Both the position numbers and the translations under genes were made by a program. A stretch of DNA of 32,147 nt. It comes from DRTC01 sp964521025 (lineage in GTDB: Bacteria > Cloacimonadota > Cloacimonadia > Cloacimonadales > TCS61). Location: assembly GCA_964521025.1 (NCBI GenBank), contig CAZFPK010000039.1:1-32147 (forward strand), written 5' to 3'. Below, piece by piece: positions 1-9,100 of the stretch (position 1 is the stretch's first letter; every line of letters starts with the position of its first letter). The notes beneath the pieces are model-generated. The model ran no database searches and was not told the origin of the DNA. It was given only the letters and a program-made list of their open reading frames with translations.

Positions 1-109
1 TTGAAAATTAAAACGCCCTGTTCATACCTGTTGCGGGAGAATCTGGTGTCAAAGGCAGGAGTTGAGATGCTATATCTGTCAATAAATTATTTGTTAGAAA
101 TTGTATTAA

Positions 110-283
110 ATTAAAAGGTTGTCCCTACAATTTACGGTTTGTAAATTAATCCAATATAAAGAATCCTTTATTAATGCGGGTTTATATGATTTGAGATGGT
201 ATTTTTGGGAAGTAACTGTTAAACTCAAGAATAACAAACAAATTCCGAAAACATTAAGCTTTCATTTTAATGAATGGAAGTGA
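110..283 (+). pseudogene. Possible remnant reading frame at the left edge
   Basis: An open stretch of 57 codons with no ATG ends in TGA at 281-283. Its translation (for example the run GLYDLRWYFWEVTVK) looks like protein rather than random AT-rich DNA. A second frame is open from position 1 to a stop at 112-114, so a frameshifted gene entering from the left is possible. No family is recognised and no ribosome-binding site is seen. It could equally be chance. The rest of 1-411 holds the palindrome at 321-364 and nothing else identifiable. Confidence 0.2.
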
Positions 284-320
284 TGATCGCACCACGAGAC
301 AGGAATTCATTCCAAAGGTT

Positions 321-364
321 ATCAAACCGTAGGGAACAGGCATGCCTGTTCCCTACGGTTTGAT
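321..364. repeat. Perfect 44-bp palindrome
   Basis: Positions 321-340 are the exact reverse complement of 345-364, and the centre CATG (341-344) is itself palindromic, so all 44 bp are self-complementary. It lies 48 nt past the stop of the leftward DUF2851 gene. Neither side has a T-run, so it is not a standard intrinsic terminator, although it could still stop or stabilise the transcript. A perfect palindrome of this length is more likely an interspersed repeat, a recent inverted duplication or a protein-binding site. Confidence 0.9.
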
Positions 365-411
365 TATCAGAGACAAAAAATCGACCTGGGTTTCTCGCAA
401 ATCGAATTATC

Positions 412-1761
412 TTACATCGCTTCGATCATTTTCTTTTTTTGCTGCTCACACATTTCGCAGTTATGATGCTGACAAAAATCAAAATATATTTTTAAAATGC
501 CCTGTTGAAAAATTGCTTTTTTCGAGATGATCTTTCTTTGCGAAACATCCATAAATTTTTCCATGAATTGAGTGATATGATTTCCCGTTAATCCATGAAA
601 TTGTTGATAGACTTTTTTCGCTGCACTTTCTAACTGAAAATACGACATTTTTCGAGCATAGAGAATTGCCAGCGGAAGTAATATATTGATCATGATTATA
701 TCGATGCGAGTCTTTCCAACCTGATATTTTTCCGGGAGGAACGGAAATGATCTTCCGGCTCCCTGAATTCTCAACAATCCGTATATCCTGCTCCTGAATT
801 CGCTTAATTTAATATTATCATCAGAAAAAGAAAAAACTTTCAGCACATTATTAAATAATGAATTTCCCAGGTTTTCATAGAGTAGATCGACGATCTGCAA
901 AATCCGGACAGCCGGATGATTCACCGGTCGAATGCGGAATAATTTCCAATCGAGATCAATAAATTCTTTGGAAAATTCCTGTTTCTGATATATTTCCTTC
1001 CATTTGGAAACTAAATCTCGGGGAAATGTTTTCTGTAGATGATTGATCAGACCGGAACTGCACAGCCAGATTGCGATTAATTCGTCCCTGGTCATTCCAT
1101 TTTGATAAAACTCTTTTAATTTTGAATACGGAAATTTGAGAGCGAGCTGCAGCATCTGGAATTTATTCTTGCTGTAGCCAAGTGATTCGAACAACCCCTG
1201 CATAAATAATTGATTGAAATCAGAAAAAAAGAGTTCCGCTCCGAAGCGTTTGATCTTTCTTTCCATTCTTTTCAATCCTAATTTTTTCAAGATTAATGTC
1301 AGCGATCCTTTATCCACACCAGCAAAAAAACTGCAAAATTTATCCTCGACGGTGAATTTTTTCCGTTTGTGTTCATGGAGTAATTTCTTTATATTTTTAT
1401 CGAGGAAATTCTCTAATTCCAAAATCTCGATCTTATCACCATTCTCATTAACCGTAAAAGGATATTGTCCATTGTGCTTAAAGACGATGTGCAGGATGAC
1501 ATTGTTATAATTCTTGTCTTCCTGGTGATGATGTGCGTTCCAATCATATGAATAAAGATGAGCTTCCACATCACCACGCAGGACTTCTCCCTCGAGCTGC
1601 ATGATCGCATTTTTGAAATCCGGTCCCGCATCTGTGTTCCATTGTCCCTGGAACATAATTCTCAATGACTTACCGGAAATTGTTCGCAGGTTTTTTTGGA
1701 GATGCTGGGCATCCCAGATATGATATAAAAATTTTTCGGAAAATTGCATTTTTTTGCTCAC
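412..1761 (-). CDS. DUF2851 family protein
   Basis: A 449-residue cytoplasmic protein recognised as DUF2851 from its N-terminal pattern: 'FLYHIWDAQHL', then 'GQWNTDAGPDFKNA', 'LRGDVEAHLYSYDW' and 'NNVILHIVFKHNG'. The family is common in Bacteroidota and relatives and has no established biochemical function. The C-terminus has cysteines and histidines (CQHHNCEMCEQQKK) that could bind a metal; this is an inference. The GTG at 1761 lacks a clear Shine-Dalgarno, and an ATG four codons in (1749) is an alternative start. No signal peptide or membrane span is apparent. The upstream 70 nt contain three imperfect GGATT-type units (about 1762-1787). The gene stands alone, with the toxin-antitoxin pair upstream on the same strand. 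Confidence 0.85.
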   Translation of the reverse strand: MSKKMQFSEKFLYHIWDAQHLQKNLRTISGKSLRIMFQGQWNTDAGPDFKNAIMQLEGEVLRGDVEAHLYSYDWNAHHHQEDKNYNNVILHIVFKHNGQYPFTVNENGDKIEILELENFLDKNIKKLLHEHKRKKFTVEDKFCSFFAGVDKGSLTLILKKLGLKRMERKIKRFGAELFFSDFNQLFMQGLFESLGYSKNKFQMLQLALKFPYSKLKEFYQNGMTRDELIAIWLCSSGLINHLQKTFPRDLVSKWKEIYQKQEFSKEFIDLDWKLFRIRPVNHPAVRILQIVDLLYENLGNSLFNNVLKVFSFSDDNIKLSEFRSRIYGLLRIQGAGRSFPFLPEKYQVGKTRIDIIMINILLPLAILYARKMSYFQLESAAKKVYQQFHGLTGNHITQFMEKFMDVSQRKIISKKAIFQQGILKIYFDFCQHHNCEMCEQQKKKMIEAM

Positions 1762-1831
1762 GGATTTAAATGGATTAAACGGATTACAAATGTATGCTAA
1801 ATTTATTTTTATTTCTTGATTTTGTTAAAAT

Positions 1832-2101
1832 TTAATCTCCATAATGACTCCACATGCGAAGGATTCTTACTTTCTTTTCATCTTCATTTACTTCGTACAC
1901 AAGTCTATGTCTGATATTGATCCTGCGTGAAAACGTTCCTTTAAGATTACCGATTAATTTTTCAAATGGAGGTGGAGATTGAAACGGATTTGTTTTGAGA
2001 ATAGCAATCAGATCTTGTGCTTTTTTTGCCAAACCTGCTTTTGACAATTTTTTAGCATCTTTTTTTGAGTCTTTACTAAAGAGAATTTTATATTCTACCA
2101 T
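1832..2101 (-). CDS. yoeB: YoeB/Txe family toxin (mRNA endoribonuclease)
   Basis: An 89-residue protein of the RelE superfamily, YoeB/Txe branch. The C-terminal half has the family pattern 'KLIGNLKGTFSRRINIRHRL', then 'VYEV' and the terminal 'RILRMWSHYGD', supplying the basic and aromatic/histidine residues that YoeB uses for ribosome-dependent mRNA cleavage. The length matches the family. The start overlaps the last codons of the upstream antitoxin gene by 7 nt, typical of translational coupling. The toxin looks intact and is probably active when the labile antitoxin is lost. Function is assigned from the family. Confidence 0.9.
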   Translation of the reverse strand: MVEYKILFSKDSKKDAKKLSKAGLAKKAQDLIAILKTNPFQSPPPFEKLIGNLKGTFSRRINIRHRLVYEVNEDEKKVRILRMWSHYGD

Positions 2102-2340
2102 TCGATAGTTTCGGAAAAATCGCTATCCGGAGATTTCATCGATTTTCTTATCGATTCAGCCAAATCCGGGATAGAATTGAGATATATAGTTTCCTGCAAA
2201 GCATTCCAATCTTCTTCAGAAATCAAAACAGCATTATTCTTTTCACTTGTAATAAGAATTGGAATGTGATTATCTGCTGTCTCATTGATAATATTATAAA
2301 CATCTGTTTTTAACTGTTTTGCATCGACTATTCTTTCCAT
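2095..2340 (-). CDS. yefM: YefM/Phd family antitoxin
   Basis: An 81-residue protein with a Phd/YefM DNA-binding N-terminus (KQLKTDVYNIINETADNH, then 'PILITSEKNNAVLISEEDW') and an acidic, probably disordered C-terminus (SPDSDFSETIEW) that would wrap the YoeB partner. It is preceded by AGGAGA at a good distance and overlaps the toxin start by 7 nt. Members of this family repress their own promoter. An 18-bp perfect palindrome at 2405-2422 lies 65 nt upstream, but it does not contain the TGTACA core known from Escherichia coli YefM operators, so its link to this operon is open. Confidence 0.9.
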   Translation of the reverse strand: MERIVDAKQLKTDVYNIINETADNHIPILITSEKNNAVLISEEDWNALQETIYLNSIPDLAESIRKSMKSPDSDFSETIEW

Positions 2341-2404
2341 ATTTTCTCCTACATATAAATAATATTTTTTGTTTCACAAAAACAGAGAGTGATTAATGAG
2401 TGTA

Positions 2405-2422
2405 TTCACCCCATGGGGTGAA
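2405..2422. repeat. Perfect 18-bp palindrome between TA operon and IS110
   Basis: TTCACCCCATGGGGTGAA is fully self-complementary. Rightward it is followed by an A/T run. It could be an operator of the divergent or adjacent toxin-antitoxin promoter, a weak terminator or an interspersed palindrome. Some IS110 elements insert at palindromic repeats, so it may also mark the insertion site. Confidence 0.85.
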
Positions 2423-2440
2423 AAATTTTTTGAAATTTTT

Positions 2441-2611
2441 ATAGAGTGTTCAGGGCAGTATAACCTCATTTTTTCAGGACGATCGAGTCCCTATGGAGTC
2501 TGTTAGCTGTTCATAATCCCGATTAGTTGATTGAACCATAAGAGTTCCCGTCAAGTTGGAGATTGGATAAGGGCAGACCTGATACTCACAAAAATAAGAA
2601 AAGAGTATATT
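2441..2611 (+). ncRNA. Candidate IS110 bridge-RNA region (left end)
   Basis: IS110 elements are known to express a structured bridge RNA from the non-coding end next to the recombinase; its two loops pair with target and donor DNA. Here the 5' flank of the transposase is about 170 nt, is less AT-rich than typical spacers, contains a small hairpin (GGAC...GTCC, 2477-2490) and has the heptamer AGGGCAG twice (2452-2458 and 2570-2576). An upstream reading frame extends into this region from 2531, but the family start is at 2612, so the region is best read as non-coding. Structure and boundaries are not verified. Confidence 0.35.
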
Positions 2612-3817
2612 ATGAAAAACTTTTCTCACTTTTTAGGTATCGATGTCTCAAAAAACTCATTTGATGCCTGTTTGATCGATGTAAAACAAGAAGTAAGAAT
2701 GAATGAAAAATTCGCGATGGATTCTGATGGATTTGAAAAACTCGTTCAGAACCTGCAGGAGTTTGAGAAAGATGATATTCTAGTAGTTCTTGAATCCACC
2801 GGTATTTATCATACAAATCTTCTCTTTCATTTGGAAGATAACGGATTCAAAGCTGCTGTTGTTAATCCTATGTTGATCCATAATTTCATTAAATCTGTCA
2901 CATTGAGAAAAAGTAAGACCGACAAGATCGATGCTTTCAGGATCGCCTGCTTCGCTTTGTATTATCAAGACAATATCGAAGTGAACAAAAAATCCGCTGC
3001 TTCAATAAGAAATCTTTCCCGGGAAAGAGACCGCTTATCAAAAGAAACTGCAAAGATCAAAACTGAAATAAAGAATCATCTGCAAATTCTTTTTCCCGAA
3101 CTCGTTAACAACTACAATGTGTTCACAAAAACGATGTTAACATTGCTGCTGAAAGCACCAGGAGCATTTCCGATAAAGAAAATGAAACCAATTCAAATTG
3201 AAAGGATCTTCAATAAAACCAGCGGAAACAAGGTGCAAATCTCTCCAAGAGAATTGGTGAGAATGGCAAAAAAATCATTCGGTATTGAAGATAAATATCG
3301 ACAGTCTGTTCTAATTATGAAAATAGAAATGCTGCTGTTTATTCAGAAACAAAAACTTGAATTAGATAAACAAATCAAAGAATATGTCGATGAAAATCTG
3401 AAGCAAGAGTTCGATATTATCACTTCTATTGCTGGTGTTGGACAGACTACTGCTGAAAAGTTCCTCATCGAAATTGGAGACATCAACAAATTTAAATCAC
3501 ATAATCAATTGAGAGCTTTTATCGGAACTGATCCGTCCATCAAACAAAGCGGTTCTTCCGTGAATATAAACGGAAAAATCTCTAAAAGAGGAAACTCTCA
3601 CCTGCGGAGAACAATCTGGCAAATGGCTTTTGCTGTGAGAAAATTCTCGCTAAGATTTGAGCAATATTACCTGAAAAAAAGAGAGGAAGGAAAAAAGTAT
3701 AAACAAGCTGTGATCGCTGTTGCAAATAAACTCATTAAAACACTCTATGCGCTTTTAAAGAACAATTCGCTTTTCTGCGAAAATTATAGGAATCAATCAA
3801 AATTTATTTATAGTTGA
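2612..3817 (+). CDS. IS110-family transposase (DEDD recombinase)
   Basis: About 401 residues from the ATG at 2612. An upstream ATG at 2531 would add 27 residues with no family similarity. The N-terminal DEDD_Tnp_IS110 domain has 'FLGIDVSKNSFDACLID' (first Asp), 'ILVVLESTGIY' (Glu) and 'RKSKTDKIDAFRIA' (the two later acidic residues). The C-terminal Transposase_20 domain has 'ITSIAGVGQTTAEKFLIEIG', 'AFIGTDPSIKQSGSS' (the serine nucleophile region) and 'SKRGNSHLRRTIWQMA'. All key parts are present and the length is normal, so it may be active. IS110 enzymes excise as circles and insert under bridge-RNA guidance. There is no second copy in the window. Confidence 0.93.
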   Translation: MKNFSHFLGIDVSKNSFDACLIDVKQEVRMNEKFAMDSDGFEKLVQNLQEFEKDDILVVLESTGIYHTNLLFHLEDNGFKAAVVNPMLIHNFIKSVTLRKSKTDKIDAFRIACFALYYQDNIEVNKKSAASIRNLSRERDRLSKETAKIKTEIKNHLQILFPELVNNYNVFTKTMLTLLLKAPGAFPIKKMKPIQIERIFNKTSGNKVQISPRELVRMAKKSFGIEDKYRQSVLIMKIEMLLFIQKQKLELDKQIKEYVDENLKQEFDIITSIAGVGQTTAEKFLIEIGDINKFKSHNQLRAFIGTDPSIKQSGSSVNINGKISKRGNSHLRRTIWQMAFAVRKFSLRFEQYYLKKREEGKKYKQAVIAVANKLIKTLYALLKNNSLFCENYRNQSKFIYS

Positions 3818-3927
3818 CTCCATTATCTTCACAATTACTTAGATATTGATCTTGTCTTAATGTCAATAATAATTTTGATTTTTCTGATAATTGATAGTTT
3901 TTAGATAAAATAAAATTGATATAAGTG

Positions 3928-5928
3928 TTACTCGGTGTTTCCGGCTTGTTCTGTCGAAACGGAGCGAAGTCGGATGATAAATGTTTTCTTTTTAATATAT
4001 CGATCCAGTTCCTGTCTCGACCCGAGAAAAGATTCCACATAATAGAACATTTTATCCTGCAGCAAAGTAATATTATTCTGAATAAAAAGAGTATCGCTGG
4101 TCGTATTCAGAAAAACAAAATCCGCGTAAGGATCGTATGAACCATAGATAATATAGAAATCGATTTCAATTTCCGCTCCGAAAATCGTGGTATCGACTTC
4201 GGTCCAGCTGATAATCGCATCGTTATTTGAAATTTCTATCTGCACATTCGTCGGAGCAGCAGGAGGAGCATATAAAACTGTGATATAATCTTCCCGAATG
4301 AGCGAATCGATATTCGTGCCGTCACTAACGAGTAATTTCACATCATAAATTCCGGCATCGGTGTAAGTGAAAGTTGGATTTTGTTCAAATGAATCATCGA
4401 TTCCGTCATTCTGAAAATCCCAATTCCAGGAGGTGATATTTCCCGGGGAATGATCCGTAAAATCCACTTCAAAAACAGGATGATAGCCGGTTAGGGGACT
4501 TGCTGAAAAATCTGCTGTGAGCGGTAGGACTGTAATATAATTTGATTTGATTTCAGTGTCCGTGGAATCGTTTTCATTGGTAACAGTTAAAGAAATCAAA
4601 TAAGAACCGGTTTCATAAAAAGTATGGATCGGATTTTGTTCATAAGAAATTTCTCCATCCCCGAAATCCCACTCCCATTCGGTTATCGGAATTGGTCCCG
4701 AAATGGATTGGTCATAAAACTCGATGATAAGAGGAGAATAACCTTGAACTTGATTGGAACTGAATTCTGCGACCGGTGTTCCGATATAAATTATACCATC
4801 AAAAAGAGTTACTTCCGGAATTCCATCATTGTAAACAAAATATGCAAACGACAAATCAGAAAACGAACCGTCCGTACCGGTAATATCAAAATCGAGATTG
4901 AATAAAATTCCTGAACCTGTCAATGCTTCTGTTCCAAATATAGAAATGAAAATCTCTCCGGGATTATTCAGGTTGGAAGTAACTGTTCCCCAATTTTCAG
5001 TTAAAGTGCTGATTGTTACAATTTCATCAGGTTGGATAACAAGCGGGTTGAAATGAATTTTCATATAAGCCGAATACACATCCAAACCAGTAACATCGTA
5101 AGTTTGAACCGGGATGAGAATGCTGTCGGTTGCAGCAGTTTCAATTTCAGGAAGCCGGACATTTAAAACATTCTCTACCGAAATATTAACGAACATCGTA
5201 TCGCTGAAATCCTGTTCATTCGTGGCAGTGAATCCAACGATATATTCTCCCGAAGAAATCTGATCGGTTTGCCATTGAAAATGACCGGAACCGTCTCCAT
5301 AATCCTCGAATTCTGCACTATCAGGTAAATCGAATGCTTCCAAAGTCAAAGTAAGTTCAAAAGGATCTTCAGCGTAAACAAAAAAATTAATAAAATCTTC
5401 TTCGTTGGCAAAAATATCATCGATGGGAATAAACGAGGGAGTCCGGTTAATGATTATGATTATTCCATCAGAAAGATCCGCAGCCGGCTCTCCTTCATTA
5501 AAAATAAATTGCTGAAATCCGAGAATCGAGAAAGAATCGACTTCTACGATTACATCAAAAATAAGATTGCAGAGATTTCCATCAGCAGAAAGAGAATCGG
5601 TTCCGTACATACCAATCGCGATTGTTCCTTCGGAAATATTATTGAAAAGAGGATCAGACCAGATTTCTGTGATGCAGCTATCCGTCATTACATCCGAAAT
5701 TTCGATGACATCCGGATTATAAACAATTTCCGTGTAAAAAGAGAATATACTCGAAGTATCGATGTTACTGACCGAGATGGGAATGGAAACGGTTTCATTT
5801 GTGTTGGTAAAGACTGTAGGCAGGTTTACGGAAATTTGAGCAGAAAGGCAGAATGAGAAAAATATGAAGATAATTATAAAAACTTTTTTAAAATTTTTAA
5901 ATCTGAATTTTGGCACTGTTTTTTCCAT
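3928..5928 (-). CDS. Secreted cohesin-like / PKD / Fn3 multidomain protein
   Basis: A 666-residue exported protein. A basic N-terminus and hydrophobic run ending 'FCLSAQ' (about residues 14-31) form a signal peptide, and GAGAGAG precedes the ATG. In order: a cohesin-like domain (about 32-160), an Ig/cadherin-like segment (about 165-255), a second cohesin-like domain (about 256-380), two PKD domains with 'WEWDFGDGE' and 'WNWDFQNDG' (about 385-545) and a fibronectin-III-like domain (from 'APPAAPTNVQIEIS'). Unlike the two other secreted proteins here it lacks an NYPNPF-type sorting tail. Its last 18 residues read like translated non-coding DNA and lie beside the IS110 right end. It may be a surface adhesin or carbohydrate-binding protein; the exact role is unknown. 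Confidence 0.8.
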   Translation of the reverse strand: MEKTVPKFRFKNFKKVFIIIFIFFSFCLSAQISVNLPTVFTNTNETVSIPISVSNIDTSSIFSFYTEIVYNPDVIEISDVMTDSCITEIWSDPLFNNISEGTIAIGMYGTDSLSADGNLCNLIFDVIVEVDSFSILGFQQFIFNEGEPAADLSDGIIIIINRTPSFIPIDDIFANEEDFINFFVYAEDPFELTLTLEAFDLPDSAEFEDYGDGSGHFQWQTDQISSGEYIVGFTATNEQDFSDTMFVNISVENVLNVRLPEIETAATDSILIPVQTYDVTGLDVYSAYMKIHFNPLVIQPDEIVTISTLTENWGTVTSNLNNPGEIFISIFGTEALTGSGILFNLDFDITGTDGSFSDLSFAYFVYNDGIPEVTLFDGIIYIGTPVAEFSSNQVQGYSPLIIEFYDQSISGPIPITEWEWDFGDGEISYEQNPIHTFYETGSYLISLTVTNENDSTDTEIKSNYITVLPLTADFSASPLTGYHPVFEVDFTDHSPGNITSWNWDFQNDGIDDSFEQNPTFTYTDAGIYDVKLLVSDGTNIDSLIREDYITVLYAPPAAPTNVQIEISNNDAIISWTEVDTTIFGAEIEIDFYIIYGSYDPYADFVFLNTTSDTLFIQNNITLLQDKMFYYVESFLGSRQELDRYIKKKTFIIRLRSVSTEQAGNTE

Positions 5929-6077
5929 TACTCTCTCTTTGCGAAAGTTATTGTATCACGGAACTTTTAACTGGTTTAATGAACTATTTAACTGGTCTGT
6001 TCCGTTGTCATATTGAATCTCCGATACAATGAAAAATGTACGGAAAATGTTGATCGATCATTCAATTCAATTGGATA

Positions 6078-6119
6078 AAAGAGTCGGAAACTCTTTATGA
6101 CAACGACTCGGAGAGTCGT
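6078..6119. repeat. Two tandem hairpins with similar CGGA loops
   Basis: AAAGAGT-CGGAA-ACTCTTT (6078-6096) and ACGACT-CGGAG-AGTCGT (6103-6119) lie directly downstream of the leftward beta-helix gene. Read leftward, the second-met hairpin is followed by a short T-run (TTTTA), so the pair may end that transcript. The stems differ while the loops match, suggesting the interspersed-palindrome type found elsewhere in the window. Confidence 0.7.
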
Positions 6120-6120
6120 G

Positions 6121-9100
6121 TTACTGAAGCAGCATCATCTTCTTCGTTTCCGTAAATTCCCCTGCTTTGATCTTATAGAAATAAATTCCTGAACTAACAT
6201 TCTCTGCATTCCAGATGATCGCATGCTGACCTTTTGCAAGCCGGTCGTTAACGATTCGCTCCACTTTCTGTCCTTTCACATTAAAAATATCGACTGTAAC
6301 AAATCGTTCTTCTGCCAGATTAAAAGAAATTTCCGTTTTGGGATGGAAAGGATTCGGATAGTTTTGATGTAGTCTGAATTTGTAATTCGGAAGGTCTTCG
6401 ATTTCAACTTCGGTGAATTCGATTATTCCGCCAATTTCTTCATCAAAAAGAATGAACTGGATAGAAATCGCTTCTTCGAGATTGACATCTTCCGCTAAAG
6501 TCTCAAATTGAAAATCGAGAATCGTATCCGCTGTTTGAGCCGGTTCCGTGCTGAAACCGGAAACAATAACTTCCGAATTTGCGTCATTCAGATAAAAATT
6601 TAAATCTTCCAATATCTCTGCTGTAGTCATTTCTATGAATTCGATCAACTCATTATCATACTGGATTTTCATATAAATAGAATAAAACTCATTATCATAA
6701 AACAAATCCAGATGCACCTCTTCCCTATCTCCGGAAAGTAAAGTTGGAATATTCCACATATTTTCATAATTTCCTCGAGTCGCAGTCCAGTTGCCGGAAG
6801 GATCTCCAATGGCAATCGCAGCGAAATCGACAATTTCATCCGAACCGGTTAATTCAAATGATGATGATGTCGGTGAAAATTTCCAGATGCCGGCAGCGAA
6901 TTCAGTAATCAATTCAACAGAATATTGCGCGATCAAAGCCGCATCAAAGACCGTTGTTTCCAGGTTATCATTCACATCTCCGGCAGTTATCTGTTCATTG
7001 GAGAAAGTTTCCAGTCCGAGAGCGTAACGGGCAACCAGAGACGCATCGTAAGGAGTGATGATAAGTTCCGGGATTTCCAGGATAGATGAGGGAGTTAATT
7101 CGTAATTTCCGGCAATGTGAAGCGGGAAAGTGTATTCTCCTAAACTATCGGATGTAACGCTGTCGTTTTCCGTTCCGGTCAGGAGCAGATCTACTGCTTG
7201 CACAGGTTCCGCATTCGAATAATAATCGATTTCCCCGCTGATTATGTATTCGTTCAAAACAGTGAATAAACCATCATCTATCTCGACAGTCACATCACCG
7301 TCATTAAATTCAAAAAAGGAGATATTCATAATACAATTTTCATAATCTTCAGCACCGGTATCGATATCAAAAATAATATTTAGTAATGTTCCGCCGGTTG
7401 ATAAGGTATCGGTGGAAAATCCATTCACTGTTATTTGTCCGGGAACCGACATATTGGATTCGACAGTCCAGGTTTCGGTTAGAGTTCCGCTTGTTTCAAC
7501 GCTGTAGGCAGTTAGAAGCAGGTTATCAAAATTCAGGATGAATTGGAAGGAAATTATGCCGAAATAATCATAAGTATTAGCAACATTAATGGGAATTGTA
7601 ACCTGAGAATCTGCTGCTCCGTAAGAATCATCAGGAGTCGAAGCACTCACCGGTCCGACCATTACCTGTCCATCAGCATAATCGACAACCGGAGCATTCA
7701 CACCGTCATCTATCACACCGTAAACATAATAAAGAGCGTAAGGGACTCCAGACAGATTCCAGGTATAACTGTCTGTCGTACTGTCTTCGGAAATTCCCTC
7801 GACGATCAGAGTTCCGGTTTCATCCAATCCGTCGTCATAATAAAACGAAATTTGAGCATCGTCATCCACATCCATATCGAGCCAGTTGAAAGTTACATCC
7901 GCAGGATCGACCAGCATCGAGTCGGGAGAAAGGAAAGTAAACTGTGGTTCGATATTGGTATAAGATGCTCCGGCAGATGCAACCGGTTCGGTTTCCATAG
8001 TTTCGTAGTTAATCGTTCCGGGAACGGATTGGACGATCAGTTCATCGACACCGGTGATCTGACCCCACCAGTTATGCTGCGCATCGACAACTCCGCTTGA
8101 GTTTCCGAGTACAAATTGCCCCTGAATGGGATCATATTTTATTTCGGAAACTCTTCCCCAATAACTGTAAACCGAATAAATATCGAGATAGACTCTTAAC
8201 TGATTTGAAGTCGCAGAAGAGGTGATATTTGCCCAGAGATTAAAATTTGTGTCATAATAAGAATTTTGATTGCTGTATTCGTAAATCGAGGAACCTCCGA
8301 ATTCGTAAACTCTGAATAAATAATCATCGTTGGAATTGTCATGGTCTCCGTATCCGCTGACATGGATCTGATCGATTTTATCTACCGGAAATAATATCGT
8401 ATAAAAATCGGAATAACCTTCGTAATTCAAATAAAGTTCCCCGGTTGGAATATCTTCAGTGATAACTTGAAAACCAGGACAATTATCAAAAATATTGCAG
8501 TAATTAAAAGTCGGTAAAGAATTATCGACTACGAAAATCCCGAAATCATAATTATACAAAATTTCCGAGTACTCCACCAAACCGGTACTGCCGTCATAAA
8601 AACAAAAACCGTATTCATCGTTGTTTTCAATTGAGCAATGATCAAAAGCCGGATCGGAACTTGCACCTTCGACTTTGATTCCGTTCAAACCATTGCTGTT
8701 AATGTAAGTATTGGTGAAATCCGGGGAAGAACTCTCGATATAAATTCCATTTCCATCATTACTGACCGACCGGCAATTAATAAAAGTCGCATTGGAAGTT
8801 CCATCGAACCAGAATCCGTGACTGCCGTTGCTGGAAACGAGAATCCCGGTTCCGTTTATAATTCCGTTTGTCTCAACTTTCAATCCATAAGATGTATTTT
8901 CAAAGATCGTAACATCATTGATGGAAGTCGTTTCGCTGTAAGAATTCTCGACCCTGATACCGTAATCACCACATTCAGAGATAAGTCCGTTGTTCCAGGT
9001 TAGAAGTTTTCCGTTAATATGAAGCCCCTGATATGCGTAATAGATTTCCGTATATTGCAGGTTCGAATTCTGGCTTTGAACATGCAGATAATCGATCCCT

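Larger units (their letters stand above)
2441..3830 (+). mobile_element. IS110-family insertion sequence (boundaries approximate)
   Basis: One DEDD transposase gene preceded by about 170 nt of untranslated DNA and followed by a very short right end. This is the architecture of IS110 elements, which lack true terminal inverted repeats and usually make no target duplication. The ends cannot be placed from this window. An 8-bp inverted match (ATGGAGTC at 2493-2500, GACTCCAT at 3816-3823) could be the subterminal repeats seen in the IS1111 branch, or chance. The element sits between the toxin-antitoxin pair and the 3' end of a secreted-protein gene. Confidence 0.7.

Noticed and set aside
2531..2611. 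Using the ATG at 2531 as the IS110 transposase start
   Set aside because: The added 27 residues lack family similarity, and the standard IS110 N-terminus begins at the ATG at 2612.
7543..8100. A 185-codon plus-strand frame inside the beta-helix gene
   Set aside because: It is antisense to a coherent multidomain secreted protein, with isoleucine/serine/arginine-rich translation typical of a shadow frame.
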